Below are positions 1 through 8,681 of a DNA stretch of 64,000 nt, piece by piece. The translations under genes and the position numbers were made by a program. The DNA is from Natranaeroarchaeum aerophilus (GTDB lineage Archaea > Halobacteriota > Halobacteria > Halobacteriales > Natronoarchaeaceae): assembly GCF_023638055.1 (NCBI RefSeq), contig NZ_JAKRVY010000003.1:124001-188000 (forward strand), read 5' to 3'. The notes beneath the pieces were generated by a model. It was not told the origin of the DNA. It saw only the letters and a list, made by a program, of their open reading frames with translations, and did no database searches. Every line of letters starts with the position of its first letter. Within the stretch, counting starts at the first letter, position 1.

Positions 1-540
1 ACTCGGATACCCCATGCTGGCCTTCACGGCGAACCGATCGATCTGTGCCTCGGGCAGAGCGAAGGTACCCTCCTGTTCGACGGGGTTCTGTGTCGCGATG
101 ACGAAAAACGGGTCCGGCAGTTCACGGGTTTCCCCATCGGCCGTGACCTGTCGCTCTTCCATCGCTTCCAGTAGTGCACTCTGGGTTTTCGGTGGCGCCC
201 GATTGATTTCATCAGCAAGCACGACGTTCCCGAAAATGGGCCCTTCGTTGAACTCGAAGGTACGATCGCGCTCGTTGAAAACGTGGGTGCCAGTCACGTC
301 TGCTGGGAGGAGATCAGGGGTAAACTGCACACGTGAAAACGACAGGCCCAGTGCCGTGGCCATACTTCGAGCAGTCAGTGTTTTTCCGGTTCCCGGGACG
401 TCTTCGAGGAGAACGTGGCCCCTGGCGAGCACACCAAGCAACACCGTTTCGAGAAACGACCGGTCAGCGATAACCGCGTTTTCGACTTCGGTCAGCACAG
501 CATCACACTGTGCACTTGCGTCGTCGATGCTCATGGTCAT
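1..540 (-). CDS. MoxR-family AAA ATPase (3' end cut by window edge)
   Basis: The first 180 residues of a MoxR-type AAA+ ATPase are present; the gene runs off the left edge. Visible are the Walker A motif (DVPGTGKT, about residue 48), a Walker B-like VVLADEINRAPP (about residue 107) and the sensor region FVIATQNPVEQEGTF. Family members are chaperone-like ATPases that usually act with von Willebrand factor A (DUF58) proteins. That partner is probably beyond the edge, since MoxR genes normally precede it. Start: two in-frame ATGs lie at 540 and 534; 540 is taken, 534 is equally possible. The family call is firm, the substrate unknown. Confidence 0.93.
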   Translation of the reverse strand, partial: MTMSIDDASAQCDAVLTEVENAVIADRSFLETVLLGVLARGHVLLEDVPGTGKTLTARSMATALGLSFSRVQFTPDLLPADVTGTHVFNERDRTFEFNEGPIFGNVVLADEINRAPPKTQSALLEAMEERQVTADGETRELPDPFFVIATQNPVEQEGTFALPEAQIDRFAVKASMGYPS

Positions 541-656
541 ATGTTGCCTATTGACTACCAGGGGACAAAGATTGGCCTCCTCGCGAGAACCGCAGTAGAT
601 GGTTCGTCGGCACGACACCCCGGACGGATGTCTCCCAGTCGCTGACAGAGTCCGTA

Positions 657-790
657 TCGAGCGGTGGTTCGCGTAGTTGAGTGACGCGATTCACGCCCGT
701 CCCCAGAGCGCGAGGCGTTCTGGTGTGCGAACGAGAGCTTTGCTCTCGTCAACGCCGTGAACGGCGGGATTCTCTCGCTGTAAGAAGATA
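657..790 (-). mobile_element. Possible degraded end of a TnpB-type (IS200/IS605) element
   Basis: There is no real gene in 541-923, but on the minus strand an open stretch ends at the stop at 691-693 with the residues VRTPERLALWGRA. It is preceded by two compact hairpins: an inverted repeat at 731-749 (arms acgagag/ctctcgt) and one at 753-766 (arms cgccg/cggcg). The GCCGTTCACGGC hairpin resembles, from memory, right-end hairpins of haloarchaeal tnpB elements. No transposase body, TnpA or target duplication is visible, so this is a relic at most. It could instead be a haloarchaeal intergenic repeat family of other origin. Confidence 0.4.
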
Positions 791-923
791 GAAGACAGTC
801 GTCAGACTCCCGAGCACCCCACGTTCCATCGGCTGGCAGAACCGCCCCGGCCATCGCTGGATCGATCCCGACTGAGCCCTCGAATCGCATCGTTTTTTCT
901 CCCGAGCCCGAGAACTACGAGGT

Positions 924-2015
924 ATGTCAACGACTATCTATTTCATCGGCGCCGGTGCGATCGCCCGCAGCCACGCCGAAGCCGTCGAATTGCTCCCGAA
1001 CGCCGACGAGATCGAACTCGCCGCAGCGGACCCGACCCCAGCTGCCCGCAAGCGGTTCGCGGAGGCCGTCGATGACGTCCGCCTCTACGAGGACAGCGAG
1101 TCGATGCTATCGGAGGCGGTCGATCCGGACGACTTCGTCGTTGTCGCAGCGCCGCCGTTTACCCACCACGACGAGACGATCGCGGCGCTCGAAAGCGGCC
1201 GACACGTATTATGCGAGAAACCGCTGGCGCCAGCCCTCGATGAAGCCGAAGCGATGCTCAAGGCCGCGAGGGAGAACGACCGTCTCCTCGGCTCGTGTAA
1301 CTGTCGTCACTACCGGACGCCCGGCACCGAGCGCGTCAAGCAACTGATCGATGAGGGAGCGATCGGCGATCCGTACCACGTCACGTGGATCACCCGCAGC
1401 CAGCGGGGTCGCCCCGGGATCGAGTATCAGCCGGAATCGAAGTGGTTCCTCGACCGCTCGAAAGGTGGCGGCGGGATCGTCATGGACTGGGGCCCTTACG
1501 AGTTCGCCACGCTCGAAGACCTCCTCGTACCTGATAGCGTCGACGTCAAACACGCCTGGACTGCCCAGCCCGAGACGGCTGTCGATCCCGAGGACATCCC
1601 GTTCGACGTCGAAACGCACGGGGGTGCGACGCTCGTTTACCGCACCGACGAGCGCGACGTGCAGGTAACCTATGAACGAGCGTCCGGAACACACGGCGAG
1701 GAACGAGACGTGACAGAAATCGAAGGGACCGAGGGTGCGATCCGGTGGGACTGGACCGAGGTCGGCACGTCGACAGTCACGCTGGCGACCGACAACGATG
1801 GTGACCTAGTCGAAGAATCGATAGCCGTCACCCCGGACGAAGATATAGAGGCGCACGATCGGCCCCTCGTGTATTTCGACCGTGTCGTGCGGGGCGGGGA
1901 CGCACCGATCCGAACCGGTGCGGAGGCGATCACGTCAGTTGCGATGATCAACGCGATGTATCGGTGTGCCGAGTCGGGAGAGCCCCAGCGAGTGGACCTA
2001 TCGAAGATTGCTTGA
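924..2015 (+). CDS. Gfo/Idh/MocA-family NAD(P)-dependent oxidoreductase
   Basis: A complete 363-residue protein of the Gfo/Idh/MocA superfamily. The N-terminal Rossmann fold begins with IYFIGAGAIA (residues 5-14). The family's CEKP motif with the presumed catalytic lysine sits at 97-100. The alpha/beta C-terminal domain follows, with a GGGGIVMDWGPYE segment typical of the substrate site. Members oxidise or reduce sugars, inositols or related hydroxyl compounds with NAD(P); the substrate cannot be read from sequence. No partner gene is obvious: the next gene, 60 bases downstream on the same strand, is a flavoprotein of lipid type. Length is normal for the family. Confidence 0.93.
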   Translation: MSTTIYFIGAGAIARSHAEAVELLPNADEIELAAADPTPAARKRFAEAVDDVRLYEDSESMLSEAVDPDDFVVVAAPPFTHHDETIAALESGRHVLCEKPLAPALDEAEAMLKAARENDRLLGSCNCRHYRTPGTERVKQLIDEGAIGDPYHVTWITRSQRGRPGIEYQPESKWFLDRSKGGGGIVMDWGPYEFATLEDLLVPDSVDVKHAWTAQPETAVDPEDIPFDVETHGGATLVYRTDERDVQVTYERASGTHGEERDVTEIEGTEGAIRWDWTEVGTSTVTLATDNDGDLVEESIAVTPDEDIEAHDRPLVYFDRVVRGGDAPIRTGAEAITSVAMINAMYRCAESGEPQRVDLSKIA

Positions 2016-2074
2016 TCGAGACACCCGTCAACGCACGGAGTATATATTCTCGGCCGCTGACAGACAACTAACGA

Positions 2075-3208
2075 ATGTACGACTTCGTCGTCGTCGGCTG
2101 TGGCCCCCCAGGTGCGCGGTTTGCTCGACGTGCGTCCGAAGAGGGCCACGACGTCCTCGTCTTCGAGAAAGGGGAGATCGGCGATCCACTGGCCTGTTCG
2201 GGCCACGTCAGCACCGACATCTGGGACTTTACTGGCCCTGACGCGCGCAATGAACTCCTCCAGAACGAAATTCGTGGCGCACGCTTTCACGTCGACGAAC
2301 CGCAACGCACCGCGAACTCCGCAGACGAACGCGCTCGCGAGGCCGGACGCCAGCTCGACCACGCGGGACTGTTCTACCGGGACGAGACGATCTCGAACGT
2401 CATCGACCGGGTCGGGCTGGATCGCCACCTCGCCGACCTCGCACGCGATGCCGGTGCGGACGTCCGCGATCACCACACAGTCACCGAAATCGAAGAGCAC
2501 GAAGATCGGGTCACAGTGACCGCCTCGACACCGGAAGACACGATCACTGTCGAAGGGAAGATGGTGGCTGGCTGTGATGGGCCGCGTTCCCGTGTCCGGG
2601 ACGCCCTCGGTCTCGATGACCCAGACGAACTCCTGCATGGCGTGTTGGGGTTCGATCCTACCCCCGATCACGCCGACTATGTCGATGTCCATCTCACTGC
2701 GCCGCGCTTTTTCGCGTGGCGAATCCCGCGGGGCGATGCTGGCGTCGAGTACGGACTGGCGGCTCCACCGGGCGATAATGTGAGAGAGCTGTTCGAGCGG
2801 CTCCAGACTGGGTACGGCGTCGACCTCGATCGAACCTGCTCGGGGGCGATCCCGATCGGCCCACCCGAGCGCATCACAACGCGACGGGGCTTTCTCATCG
2901 GCGACGCCGCCGCCCAGACCAAACCGTTTACTGGCGGTGGGATTCTCTACAGCATGACTGCTGCCGATCATGCCGCGCGAACGATCGATCCGGACTGGCC
3001 GCCAACCCTGCAGGCGTACGAACACGCCTGGCGCGAGGAGCTGTCCCGCGAGATTCAACTGGGGCATCTACTTCGGCGCGCGTACAGCCTCCCGGAACCG
3101 ATCCAGCGCACTGGCTTGCGCGCGCTCTCGGGCGAGATCGGCGTCCACATGGACCGCCCCACGTCGCTGTTCTCACGGGAGCAACTCGGCGCACTGCTCT
3201 CACGCTGA
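2075..3208 (+). CDS. Geranylgeranyl reductase-family FAD-dependent oxidoreductase
   Basis: A 377-residue flavoprotein. It has an FAD-binding dinucleotide fold at the N-terminus (VVVGCGPPGARFA, residues 5-17) and the second FAD motif IGDAAAQTKPFTGGG at about 275-289. The segment APRFFAWRIPRGD matches the place of the (Y/F)xWxxP substrate-cavity motif of geranylgeranyl reductases. Such enzymes saturate the isoprenoid chains of archaeal lipids, quinones or polyprenols. The convergent neighbour (overlap of nine bases at the 3' ends) is a cis-prenyltransferase, which fits polyprenol or lipid metabolism. Haloarchaea carry several paralogues, so the exact substrate (archaeol or dolichol) is not assigned. 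Confidence 0.88.
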   Translation: MYDFVVVGCGPPGARFARRASEEGHDVLVFEKGEIGDPLACSGHVSTDIWDFTGPDARNELLQNEIRGARFHVDEPQRTANSADERAREAGRQLDHAGLFYRDETISNVIDRVGLDRHLADLARDAGADVRDHHTVTEIEEHEDRVTVTASTPEDTITVEGKMVAGCDGPRSRVRDALGLDDPDELLHGVLGFDPTPDHADYVDVHLTAPRFFAWRIPRGDAGVEYGLAAPPGDNVRELFERLQTGYGVDLDRTCSGAIPIGPPERITTRRGFLIGDAAAQTKPFTGGGILYSMTAADHAARTIDPDWPPTLQAYEHAWREELSREIQLGHLLRRAYSLPEPIQRTGLRALSGEIGVHMDRPTSLFSREQLGALLSR

Positions 3209-4120
3209 GTCGGCGTCGTCCTCGACAGGAAGCGCGGGTCCGACTCCGTCCACGTCCGGAACGTCGTTCGACCCCTCGAGGATCCGTCGTGCCTCTTCGG
3301 TTCTGGTATCCCCAAGTCCTTTGACGAGTGTGAGCGCGCGGCTGAGTCGCGTACGTTGCCAAGCTTGCTCACGATGCTGGTACGTACGGATACTGCGGAG
3401 GAACTCCGGTTTCGAGAACTCCGGCCAGTACGGCGTGCAAAAGTAGACCGCAGCCTCGTTGCCGTTGGCATACCACGGCAGGAAGTTGCTCGTCCGCTCG
3501 TCGCCGCCCGTCCGGATGATGAGGTCGACGGCGCGAACCGGGCGATCATAGAGCTGGCTCTCGACTGTTTCGACGTCCAGATCGGCGGGGGAAAGCGTGC
3601 CCTCTTCGACCTGCTGAAGGATCCGCCGTGTCGCCGAGAGCAGTTCCGATCGACCGCCATATGCGAGTGCGATATTCAGAACGAACGAATCATACTCGCG
3701 TGTACGCTCTTCGGCGTAGTCGACAACCTCCTGTACACGGTCCGGCAGGCGTTCGATATCGCCCAGTGTGCGAATACAGACCCCGTTCTCGTGGACTCGA
3801 TCGGCGTCAGCGAACTCGCGAAGCTTCCCCTCGATCAGGTCGAACAGGGCCTCGCGCTCGTCGGCCGGACGCTCGAAGTTCTCCGTCGAGAACGCGTACA
3901 GCGTCAGTTCTTCGATACCCAGTTCCTCGCACCATTCAAGCACCTGTTCGGTCGTCTCTGCTCCTTCTCTGTGACCGTTCGTCACGGCGTCACCGCGTTC
4001 CCGGGCGTATCGCCGGTTCCCATCCTGAATCACGGCGACGTGTGTGGGCACCTCGTCGAGATCGGTCCGTAGTAACTGCTCGTACAGTGACTGCACGCGT
4101 CGTTCGAGCCACCCTTGCAT
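3200..4120 (-). CDS. uppS: cis-Prenyltransferase (polyprenyl diphosphate synthase, UppS/DHDDS family)
   Basis: A 306-residue cis-prenyltransferase that condenses isopentenyl diphosphate units into the long polyprenyl chain of the glycosyl-carrier lipid (dolichol phosphate in archaea). Conserved blocks are visible: VAVIQDGNRRYARERG with the catalytic Asp near residue 33, LTLYAFSTENFERP, and LIIRTGGDERTSNFLPWY near residue 215, the variant of the RTSGE...RxSNF block that binds the second diphosphate. It is somewhat longer than the bacterial enzyme (about 250), with a tail of about 40 acidic residues. It converges on the geranylgeranyl-reductase-like gene, whose product might saturate the alpha-isoprene. 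Confidence 0.95.
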   Translation of the reverse strand: MQGWLERRVQSLYEQLLRTDLDEVPTHVAVIQDGNRRYARERGDAVTNGHREGAETTEQVLEWCEELGIEELTLYAFSTENFERPADEREALFDLIEGKLREFADADRVHENGVCIRTLGDIERLPDRVQEVVDYAEERTREYDSFVLNIALAYGGRSELLSATRRILQQVEEGTLSPADLDVETVESQLYDRPVRAVDLIIRTGGDERTSNFLPWYANGNEAAVYFCTPYWPEFSKPEFLRSIRTYQHREQAWQRTRLSRALTLVKGLGDTRTEEARRILEGSNDVPDVDGVGPALPVEDDADSA

Positions 4121-4242
4121 TACTAGAGTACAGATCCCCCTCCATGATGTACGTTTGCCAACCGATTGTCATATGATGGCCGCGCAGGGAAACGGAGTTG
4201 GCTGTTGACCCCCATCTCGTCGGCCCGAGTCGCGTTCGAGCA

Positions 4243-4290
4243 ATTGACATCCCCCTCGGCCTGAAAGGCGGGGGTTTTTCCCTGTATTTC
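4243..4290 (-). repeat. Possible IS200/IS605 right-end remnant (hairpin followed by GATGTCAA)
   Basis: The 352 bases between uppS and glmS hold no gene. At 4251-4274 a GC hairpin occurs (five C paired with five G, inner gcct/aggc, GAA loop, a three-base bulge). Read on the minus strand it is followed by GGGGGATGTCAA, which resembles the right terminus of IS200/IS605 elements, where TnpA cleaves after a TCAA-like tetranucleotide. No tnpA or tnpB is nearby. On the plus strand the hairpin is followed by five T (4275-4279), so it could also act as a terminator-like structure. The remaining bases show nothing else recognisable. Confidence 0.4.
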
Positions 4291-4472
4291 CGTAAATTCT
4301 GGAGCATGGTCGGGAAAATGAACACGGCCTCCACAGCCCTGCCCGCAGGTTACACACACTCCGGAGGAAATGGCAGCATCGGACTCCGGACGACCGCTGT
4401 GCCGGACGTAACTGCAGTGACGAGTGCGACGCTACAGGGACCGATAGATGTCGGGCGAGCTGTTGTCAGATA

Positions 4473-6275
4473 ATGTGCGGGATCATCGGCTACGTTGACC
4501 GTTCGGGCAATCCGGCCGTACTCGACGTACTGGATACTGGTCTCTCCAGCCTCGCATACCGGGGCTACGATTCGGCTGGCGTCGCGCTCGCAGACGACGA
4601 TCTCACCGTCATCAAGCGTACGGGGGAGGTCGACGCGCTGACCGAGGCGCTCGCCACGGTGGCTCCGGACGACGTATCGGCCGGGATCGGGCACACACGC
4701 TGGAGCACGCACGGACCGCCCTCCGACGCGAACGCCCATCCACATACCGACTGCACTGGCGAGGTTGCAGTCGTACACAATGGCATCATCGAGAACTACG
4801 AGACGCTCAAAGCCGAACTCACGCAGCAAGGCCACGTCTTCGAGAGCGAAACCGACACGGAAGTGATCCCCCATCTCATCGAAGAGGCGCTGGATCGGGG
4901 CGGCGATCGGATGTCTGCGTTCAGGGATGCGATCGACCGACTAACAGGGAGCCACGCGGTCGTCGCAGCCTTCGCTGACGGCCACGGACTCTTCGCGACG
5001 CGACGGGACTCACCGCTGGTCGTCGGCCTCGGGGATGACGGCTACTATCTCGCCAGTGATGTCCCGGCTTTTGTCGAGTACACCGACCGTGTCTCCTATC
5101 TCGACGACGGTGAGTTCGTCCGTGTGACTTCGGACGGTGTAACTGTGACTGACAGTGAGGGGACCGAGATCGACAAATCGGTGTCGACGATCGACTGGGA
5201 TCCCGAAGATGCCGAAAAAGGTGGGTACGAACAGTACATGCTCAAAGAGATCACAGAACAGCCGCGGGCGCTCAGGAAATGCCTCCGCGGGCGCGTCGAT
5301 GAGGAGGCTGAGCAGGTTTCGCTGGATCTGGAGCTCGAGCGCGAGTCAGTTGACAGGATCCACCTCCTCGCGTGTGGATCCAGCTATCATGCCGCTCTGT
5401 ATGGTGCACAGCTATTCCGTGCGCGGGGGATTCCCGCCCAGACGTTCCTGGCGAGCGAGTACGGTGACCGTGCTCTTGCCGGTGACACTCCACTCGTTAT
5501 TGGCGTCACCCAGAGCGGTGAGACTGCCGACACACTTGGGGCGCTCCGCGCCGCACAGGCGGCAGGGGCGGAGACGCTTACCATCACCAACACCGTTGGG
5601 AGTTCCGCGGCACGCGAGTGTGATCACGCCCTGTTCGTCAGAGCCGGTCCCGAGATCGGCGTTGCCGCGACCAAAACGTTCGCGAATCAGCAGACCGCAC
5701 TCCACCTGCTCGCGCTGTGGCTCGGAGGTGGCGACGCCGACCCCAGTCACATTGCTGCACTTCGTGCGATCCCGGAGCAGGTCCAGTCGATCCTCGACGA
5801 CGATAGCGCCCGCGAGGTAGCGGCCGAGTTAGTCGACTCCGCGGCCTACTTTTTCATCGGCCGTGGCCCACAGCACCCGATCGCACTCGAAGGCGCACTC
5901 AAACTCAAAGAGATCTCCTACGAACACGCCGAGGGCTTTGCCGCTGGCGAACTCAAACACGGTCCGATCGCACTCGTTACGACCGAGACGCCCATCATTG
6001 CGATGGTCACCGGTGACGACGAGCGGGCCAGGAAGACGGTCGGGAACGTCAAAGAGGTACAGGCTCGCGGCGCGCCGGTCGTTGCCGTCACCGATGGGAA
6101 AGCAAACGTCGAACAGTACGCCCAGCACGTCCTCTCGGTACCCGAAACGGAGCCCGAGATCGCCGCCCTGCTCGCGAACGTTCAGCTCCAGTTGCTTGCC
6201 TACTGGATCGCACGAGATATGGGGCGGCCGATCGACAAACCCCGAAATCTCGCGAAAAGCGTCACGGTCGAATGA
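4473..6275 (+). CDS. glmS: Glutamine--fructose-6-phosphate aminotransferase (isomerizing)
   Basis: A 600-residue GlmS that makes glucosamine-6-phosphate from fructose-6-phosphate and glutamine, the entry step to UDP-N-acetylglucosamine for surface glycans. The N-terminal class-II glutaminase starts MCGIIGYV, so Cys2 becomes the N-terminal nucleophile; HTRWSTHG follows near 75. Two SIS domains bind the sugar phosphate: LLACGSSYHAA near 298 and FFIGRGPQHPIALEGALKLKE near 460. The C-terminal KPRNLAKSVTVE is the standard ending. The start is fixed because Cys must follow Met. It is full length, with no glmU or glmM beside it. Confidence 0.97.
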   Translation: MCGIIGYVDRSGNPAVLDVLDTGLSSLAYRGYDSAGVALADDDLTVIKRTGEVDALTEALATVAPDDVSAGIGHTRWSTHGPPSDANAHPHTDCTGEVAVVHNGIIENYETLKAELTQQGHVFESETDTEVIPHLIEEALDRGGDRMSAFRDAIDRLTGSHAVVAAFADGHGLFATRRDSPLVVGLGDDGYYLASDVPAFVEYTDRVSYLDDGEFVRVTSDGVTVTDSEGTEIDKSVSTIDWDPEDAEKGGYEQYMLKEITEQPRALRKCLRGRVDEEAEQVSLDLELERESVDRIHLLACGSSYHAALYGAQLFRARGIPAQTFLASEYGDRALAGDTPLVIGVTQSGETADTLGALRAAQAAGAETLTITNTVGSSAARECDHALFVRAGPEIGVAATKTFANQQTALHLLALWLGGGDADPSHIAALRAIPEQVQSILDDDSAREVAAELVDSAAYFFIGRGPQHPIALEGALKLKEISYEHAEGFAAGELKHGPIALVTTETPIIAMVTGDDERARKTVGNVKEVQARGAPVVAVTDGKANVEQYAQHVLSVPETEPEIAALLANVQLQLLAYWIARDMGRPIDKPRNLAKSVTVE

Positions 6276-6339
6276 GGAACGTGTTTAATCGGGTGACGGG
6301 AAAAGTTGATAGCGCTCACTGCGCTAATTTCGGCACCGC

Positions 6340-7101
6340 ATGTTCTCGAAGCCCCAACACGGCTCGCCGCTGTACGACCGGCGACTCCCGGCGAGTATTC
6401 TCGTCGTCATCGGCGTGCTACTCGGCGGATTGACACTCGAACACGTCGTGACCCATCCCGAGCCGCCCGCCTGGTGGGCTGCGGAGTTCCTCGTCGTCGT
6501 GGGGCTCACTGCGACAATTCTCTACAGCGCGTACTGGCTCGCAGCCAGCGAGTTCGAGCCGGCAGCTCTCTGGGACACTATCACGTGGATGCTCGTCGGC
6601 GTAATCGGCTTTACAGGCCTTGCAGGCGGGCTCATCGTCCACCAGGCTGGTGAGGGCGGTAGCGTTGCCGAGCCGACGTTCGTCCTGCTTGTCCTCTCGA
6701 TGATCGGTGCGTTGCTGGGGCTCGCACTCGGCGTGGCACTGCACTCCCGTACTGCTCTGATCTCAGTGGCGAGCGACGAACACGAGCCATCGTCCGACCA
6801 CTCGACCGGCGCTGTGGTGTCTGTCACTGACGATGGCGAACAGCTGCGACATCGCCAGCAGCGGATCGTACTGGAGATACTCGTCGACGCCGCACCCGAA
6901 CCGGTCACGCTGGGTGCAGTGCTGGAAGAACTGGAAGCGCGTGATCAAAGCGACGTGACGCCCGAACAGCTACGCACCGAACTGCGGCAGGACGTGCTCC
7001 CGAACCTGCTCTCGACCGAGCTCATTGAGTTCGATAGAACCCGTCGAACCCTCTCGTTCGCCGGACCGGACTGCGTCGCGGACGCCTTCCGGTCGGAATA
7101 A
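6340..7101 (+). CDS. Membrane protein with C-terminal winged-helix-like domain
   Basis: Not a named family I can assign with certainty. The 253-residue product has four predicted membrane segments in residues 15-135. An acidic linker follows, then a cytoplasmic domain from about 165 (RHRQQRIVLEILVDAAPEPVT...) whose helix pattern resembles the haloarchaeal DUF7344-type winged helix. This suggests a membrane-tethered regulator or sensor. It follows glmS by 64 bases on the same strand and could be cotranscribed. It ends just before the 81-bp palindrome that separates it from gfcR. Confidence 0.75.
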   Translation: MFSKPQHGSPLYDRRLPASILVVIGVLLGGLTLEHVVTHPEPPAWWAAEFLVVVGLTATILYSAYWLAASEFEPAALWDTITWMLVGVIGFTGLAGGLIVHQAGEGGSVAEPTFVLLVLSMIGALLGLALGVALHSRTALISVASDEHEPSSDHSTGAVVSVTDDGEQLRHRQQRIVLEILVDAAPEPVTLGAVLEELEARDQSDVTPEQLRTELRQDVLPNLLSTELIEFDRTRRTLSFAGPDCVADAFRSE

Positions 7102-7112
7102 ATCGAGCGCTC

Positions 7113-7193
7113 ATAGTGTTTCGTCTCGCCAATTACCGCCGACCGACGGTACCGGCCTGGCGATCGGCGGTAACCAGTGAGACGAAACACTAT
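7113..7193. repeat. 81-bp near-perfect palindrome between convergent genes
   Basis: Outer arms of 15 bases (atagtgtttcgtctc at 7113-7127 and its exact complement at 7179-7193) and inner arms of eight (ttaccgcc at 7133-7140, complement at 7166-7173) are separated by equal five-base gaps on both sides, so the structure is fully symmetric. Its last base is the first base of the gfcR stop codon. It lies between the 3' ends of two convergent genes. It may be a two-way transcription-stop or processing structure, or a palindromic miniature mobile element; no T-rich tail is present. Confidence 0.85.
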
Positions 7194-7903
7194 CAGAACT
7201 CGATGAGCGCGTTCACCGGTGCGTCCGTCCGCTCGCGGGCGCGCTCGATGCCGTCGTCGCCGACCGCGATCAGGGTGAAGACGCCGCCAATCTCCGCGCC
7301 GGCGCGCTGGGCGATATCGAGCAGTAGTTCCTGCGTCTCACCCGACCGAATGAGATCGTCGACGACAAGCACGGTGTCGCCCTCGTCGATCGCGGCGGCC
7401 GGCAGGTAGTAGGTCAACTCGATTCCCGACTGGAGGCGCTGGCGCGACTCGATGAACTCCTCGACGGCAGTCTCTTTGGACTTTTTCGCATAGGCTGCTC
7501 GCCCGCCGTAGTAGCTCGCGATAGCAGCGGCGAGGGTAATGCCGTCGGTCGCGGCGGTGAGGACGACATCGGGGCGGTCGAACTCGAAGGACTCGGCGGC
7601 GACAGGTGCAACGAGATCCAGAAACGACTGATCGAAGACGATCGTCGAGTTGTCGACGTAGCCCTCGTCGTCCGTTTGCACGCGGGCTTCGAGTTCCTCG
7701 GCGAGCGCGTCGCGGCCGACCCCGGTGACGACCTCGCGGGCCCGCTCGTCGCTCGGCAGGACGTGCCCGTTGACGTAGCGGTTGAGATCGCCCGCCGGAA
7801 GGCCGGTAAGCTCGGCCAACTCGTCGTATGTGCGCGTCTCCTTGAGCATCCGGAGGACGGAGACGGCGCGCAACTGGAGAGCCGCCTTCTCTGCTCTGTT
7901 CAT
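7193..7903 (-). CDS. gfcR: PRTase-like transcriptional regulator GfcR
   Basis: A 236-residue regulator with an N-terminal helix-turn-helix region (residues 1-60, AAVSVLRMLKETRTYDELAELTG) and a phosphoribosyltransferase-type domain. The latter contains the PRPP-binding signature VLVVDDLIRSGET near residue 178. In haloarchaea this family (GfcR) activates genes for glucose and fructose catabolism, binding DNA rather than acting as an enzyme. I start at 7903 (MNRAEKAAL): upstream in-frame codons encode no conserved residues and lie in promoter sequence. The gene stands alone, converging on the membrane winged-helix protein across the palindrome. Confidence 0.93.
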   Translation of the reverse strand: MNRAEKAALQLRAVSVLRMLKETRTYDELAELTGLPAGDLNRYVNGHVLPSDERAREVVTGVGRDALAEELEARVQTDDEGYVDNSTIVFDQSFLDLVAPVAAESFEFDRPDVVLTAATDGITLAAAIASYYGGRAAYAKKSKETAVEEFIESRQRLQSGIELTYYLPAAAIDEGDTVLVVDDLIRSGETQELLLDIAQRAGAEIGGVFTLIAVGDDGIERARERTDAPVNALIEF

Positions 7904-7999
7904 ACGACATATGCACGCTTCCACAAGCATGGTGGTTTCGATCCCTGAATAGTGGAGTCTAACCCACATACGTGGTCTATCAGACTGGCAAGGCCGACA

Positions 8000-8575
8000 T
8001 CATACGACCAGACCGCTCAGGATGACGTAGCCCCCCACGACGACGAGCACAGTGGGGACGAGCCAGCGGTCGAGTCGGTCGGAGATCCCCTCGGTTGCGA
8101 CGCGATAGACGAGGGCCAGCGCGACGAGAAACACGACCCCAGCACCGACCAGATACACGCCGATGACGATTGCCAACGTTTCCGGCGAGAGATCGGCGAA
8201 AAAGGGGATGTATACGGCGATGTTCTCGCCGCTGAGGCCGATCCCGGCGACGGCAACCACGCCAATACGCCCGATCGTGGTCGGCACGACCGACGATTCT
8301 TCGACGACGGTTTCGGGCGGGCGGCTGATGAGTCCCCACAGACCGATACTGAGCGGAACGACGCCCAGGAGAAACGTCCAGTCCGCCAGGATCTCACCGG
8401 CGATGAGAGCCCCGAGGACTGCACCGGCGAGACCGACAGAAAATCCCACGTAGTGCCCGACAAGTACCTCCCAGGTTCGATAATCGTTGTCCGCACAGAA
8501 TGCGCTGATGACGACAAGCGCATCCAGATGCGTTACGGCGAACAACCACACGCCAAGCAGCAAGACCGTCTCCAC
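8000..8575 (-). CDS. CadD-like cadmium-resistance family transporter
   Basis: A 191-residue membrane protein with six predicted helices. The N-terminal signature WLFAVTHLDALVVISAFCADN and the internal GLSGENIAVYIPFFADLS match the CadD branch of the LysE transporter superfamily. Family members export Cd(II) or other cations; some also act on quaternary amines, so the substrate is inferred only. The gene stands alone between gfcR and thrS. The minus strand has an AT-containing stretch upstream (about 8600) suitable for a promoter. Confidence 0.85.
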   Translation of the reverse strand: METVLLLGVWLFAVTHLDALVVISAFCADNDYRTWEVLVGHYVGFSVGLAGAVLGALIAGEILADWTFLLGVVPLSIGLWGLISRPPETVVEESSVVPTTIGRIGVVAVAGIGLSGENIAVYIPFFADLSPETLAIVIGVYLVGAGVVFLVALALVYRVATEGISDRLDRWLVPTVLVVVGGYVILSGLVV

Positions 8576-8681
8576 GAATATCCCAGTTCTCTTACCGGAA
8601 TCCCATAGTAGTTTTCGGTTGACTCTCCCGTGTCGCCAGCCCTGCTCGCTCTGAAACCATTCGCCTCACTCGATTCGCCCC

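Noticed and set aside
555-890. 111-codon minus-strand frame as a gene
   Set aside because: Only the short segment ending at 691 looks like something known (possible mobile-element end); the frame as a whole shifts between unrelated stretches and is not a gene.
1670-3067. Minus-strand open frame of about 465 codons across the oxidoreductase and flavoprotein genes
   Set aside because: It spans the gap between two well-supported plus-strand genes and has no domain or start signal.
4350-4874. Minus-strand frame of 174 codons over the glmS start
   Set aside because: It is antisense to the glutaminase domain of glmS with no family signature.
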